From Actinomycetota bacterium (GTDB taxonomy: Bacteria; Actinomycetota; Thermoleophilia; Gaiellales; Gaiellaceae), in NCBI GenBank assembly GCA_013698195.1, contig JACCVK010000302.1, forward strand, positions 1 to 6,693: a stretch of DNA of 6,693 bases, written 5' to 3'. The notes beneath the pieces were generated by a model. The model made no database searches, was not told where the DNA came from, and saw only the letters and a program-made list of their open reading frames with translations. The translations under genes and the position numbers were made by a program. The first letter of the stretch is position 1. Every line of letters starts with the position of its first letter. Shown here piece by piece: positions 5,236 through 6,693 of the stretch.

Positions 5236-6426
5236 GTGCTAGGGGGAGGCTATCCGCGTCCCGGACGGCGTTCGGGGGTTTGGCGTCGGCGCAGCGCCGC
5301 GCTGCTTGCCTCCGTGGTCGGAGTACTCGCCCTCGGGTGGACGACGGTCGCCGTCGTCCAGGCGGGAACCGACGCCACGAGCGGCGTCATCAAGGGCACG
5401 AAGAAGGTCGACAAGCTCACCGGCACGGCCGAGCGAGACGTCATGCTCGGCTACTCGGGCAACGACTGGCTCCGCGGGCTGGCCGGCGACGACACGCTGA
5501 ACGGAGGCAACGGCCAGGACACGCTCTCCGGCGGGGCAGGACGCGACCGGATCCTCGCGCGGGACGGCTTCCGCGACCGCGTCTACTGCGGCCTCGGAGT
5601 CGATCGCGTCGTCGGCGATCTCACCGACCGGTTGCACAGCGACTGTGAGATCCGCGTCCTGCCGCCCCAGCCACCTTCGGGACCCGAGTCACGCGCGTGC
5701 TCCACGACCGACTACCAGAAGTGGTCGTGGGAGCAGTGCAAGCCGGGAACGACGATCACGCGGGTCAACAAGGCGTGGCACTGTACGCAGCCGCTCGAGA
5801 AGTTCGGCCCGCTCCCGATCAAGGTCATCTCGATCTCGACCGAGGCCTGGAGCGACGTGGCTCCCGTCACGCTCAACTCGGGCTGCAAGGGATCGCCGGG
5901 CACCGACATCAATCTCATCGTCGACATCCGCGGCGCCGGCCCGCGCTCGCTCTACGGGTCGGGCGTGGATGCCTTCAAGACTCGCGTGAATCCACAGGAC
6001 ATTCGCGTGACGGGCTCGATTCAGTGCGGCCGCCGTGAACCGGATGCGCATCAGGACGCTGTTCAATTGCAGGGTGGCACGAACATCATGATCGTGAACG
6101 TCAAGGCGGGCGGGGACTACAAGGCAGGCCTCTCGACCTGCCAGGGCGCAGGTGGAGGCGTGTTCTACTCCTACAACCAGATCACGAACGTCGACGTGCT
6201 CGGTGGGACGTTCATCGTCTGCAACAAGGCACTGAACGGGAACAACGCCGCGACCGGTAACGACATCATCGGCGCGAAGTTCCGCTCGGGGCGCAACAAC
6301 GGCTCGGATCCGAACTGCGACTTCGAGGCGTCCGCCCCATGCGTCAATACTGCGGCGTTGAGGCTCGAGAACGTCGTCTGCGAGACCTGGCGCGAAGACC
6401 GCTGGGTCCCGGTTGCGCCGCGGTAG
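5236..6426 (+). CDS. Predicted exported protein with RTX-like repeats and a beta-helix-like domain
   Basis: I do not recognise a named gene. The 396-residue product starts with a basic stretch (RPGRRSGVWRRRS, residues 8-20) and a hydrophobic segment (about 21-41), a probable signal peptide or membrane anchor. Residues about 68-106 carry glycine/aspartate repeats of the RTX type (GNDWLRG, GDDTLNGG, GQDTLSGG, GRDRI), known to bind calcium in exported proteins. A closing unit follows, DRVYCGLGVDRVVGDLTDRLHSDCE (114-138, joined here by its conserved Asp and Cys pattern). After a proline-rich linker, about 155-396 look like a right-handed beta-helix: short strands, Asn/Gly turns and a DAHQDAVQLQGG motif. 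Twelve cysteines suggest disulfides outside the cytoplasm. No catalytic residues could be assigned; a wall-associated or polysaccharide-related role is a guess. GTG at 5236 is chosen for the -10 box that would place the transcript start on it. Confidence 0.8.
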   Translation: MLGGGYPRPGRRSGVWRRRSAALLASVVGVLALGWTTVAVVQAGTDATSGVIKGTKKVDKLTGTAERDVMLGYSGNDWLRGLAGDDTLNGGNGQDTLSGGAGRDRILARDGFRDRVYCGLGVDRVVGDLTDRLHSDCEIRVLPPQPPSGPESRACSTTDYQKWSWEQCKPGTTITRVNKAWHCTQPLEKFGPLPIKVISISTEAWSDVAPVTLNSGCKGSPGTDINLIVDIRGAGPRSLYGSGVDAFKTRVNPQDIRVTGSIQCGRREPDAHQDAVQLQGGTNIMIVNVKAGGDYKAGLSTCQGAGGGVFYSYNQITNVDVLGGTFIVCNKALNGNNAATGNDIIGAKFRSGRNNGSDPNCDFEASAPCVNTAALRLENVVCETWREDRWVPVAPR

Positions 6427-6460
6427 CGGTGGCGCTGCACGCGGGATACGTGCTCCCGTC

Positions 6461-6693
6461 GTGAGACCGGCGACGGCGATCAAGCTGCTCCGCGAGTCGC
6501 TCGCGACGCGAGGCGTCCGCGGCACCCTCGGGGTGATGCAACGTCGCCTGAAGCAGCGGCCCGAGCGCTGGCGCCGGTCCCGCGCGGACAAGGCGTTCGA
6601 CGCGGCACGCGGGATCGAGACCGCGTCGTGGGTGCGTGTTCCCGAACTCGACACGACGAGCGCGAACCGGGAGCACGCGGTGCGCTACGAGCC
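6461..6693 (+). CDS. Probable class I SAM-dependent methyltransferase, N-terminus only
   Basis: An open frame runs from GTG at 6461 to the window edge (77 complete codons, no stop). The visible part has an arginine-rich amphipathic start (KLLRESLATRGVRGTLGVMQRRLKQRPERWRRSRADK) and then FDAARGIETASWVRVPELDTTSANREHAVRYE. The pattern 'FD..-G-.T...v...-LD..s.NRE..-RYE' resembles, from memory, the segment just before the methyltransferase fold in a family of actinobacterial proteins annotated as class I methyltransferases. The SAM-binding motif itself would lie beyond the window, so the assignment is tentative. The gene starts 34 bases after the preceding stop; the ribosome binding site is weak (GCGGGA, 6441-6446), and a later in-frame ATG at 6536 is possible. 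Confidence 0.5.
   Translation, partial: MRPATAIKLLRESLATRGVRGTLGVMQRRLKQRPERWRRSRADKAFDAARGIETASWVRVPELDTTSANREHAVRYE

Noticed and set aside
5689..6654. Long open frame of 321 codons on the minus strand
   Set aside because: It lies opposite the 5236 gene and the following frame, has arginine-rich composition typical of an antisense shadow in GC-rich DNA, and shows no recognisable motif.

Overview
This 6.7 kb window is GC-rich bacterial chromosome, with every supported gene on the + strand. I infer a high-GC actinobacterium, perhaps Thermoleophilia-like (Gaiellales/Solirubrobacterales). The reasons are the actinobacterial style of LysC and Asd, start sites that look leaderless, a secreted RTX-repeat plus beta-helix protein, and the N-terminus of a SAM-methyltransferase type I associate with that group. 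The lineage call is from memory of the families, not from a search.

Layout. (1) 1-121: a leader with no gene recognised, ending in a compact double-hairpin element that contains the dnaX ribosome binding site. (2) 122-2720: dnaX, ybaB (ebfC) and recR, a common bacterial replication/recombination cluster. dnaX and ybaB overlap by the 4 bases ATGA; ybaB and recR are 47 bases apart. dnaX has no ATG, GTG or TTG ahead of its conserved N-terminal motif and seems to start at CTG. (3) 2721-2947: an AT-rich intergenic stretch with a strong intrinsic terminator, a second hairpin, a possible internal promoter and a -10 element placed for a leaderless lysC. (4) 2948-5163: lysC and asd, also overlapping by ATGA. 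They encode the first two aspartate-pathway steps, leading to lysine, threonine, methionine and diaminopimelate. lysC carries a well-formed internal start for a separate regulatory beta subunit. (5) 5236-6426: a predicted exported cysteine-rich protein with RTX-like repeats and a predicted beta-helix domain. (6) 6461-end: the start of a probable class I methyltransferase, cut by the window edge.

The core genes are ordinary housekeeping genes. The points most worth a second look are regulatory or at the level of single residues: the CTG start of dnaX and the bistable hairpin over its ribosome binding site, the internal beta-subunit start of lysC, its divergent effector-binding loop, a cysteine-to-aspartate change in the DnaX zinc site, and an unusually short Asd. 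I see no mobile element, CRISPR array, tRNA, rRNA or anti-phage system.
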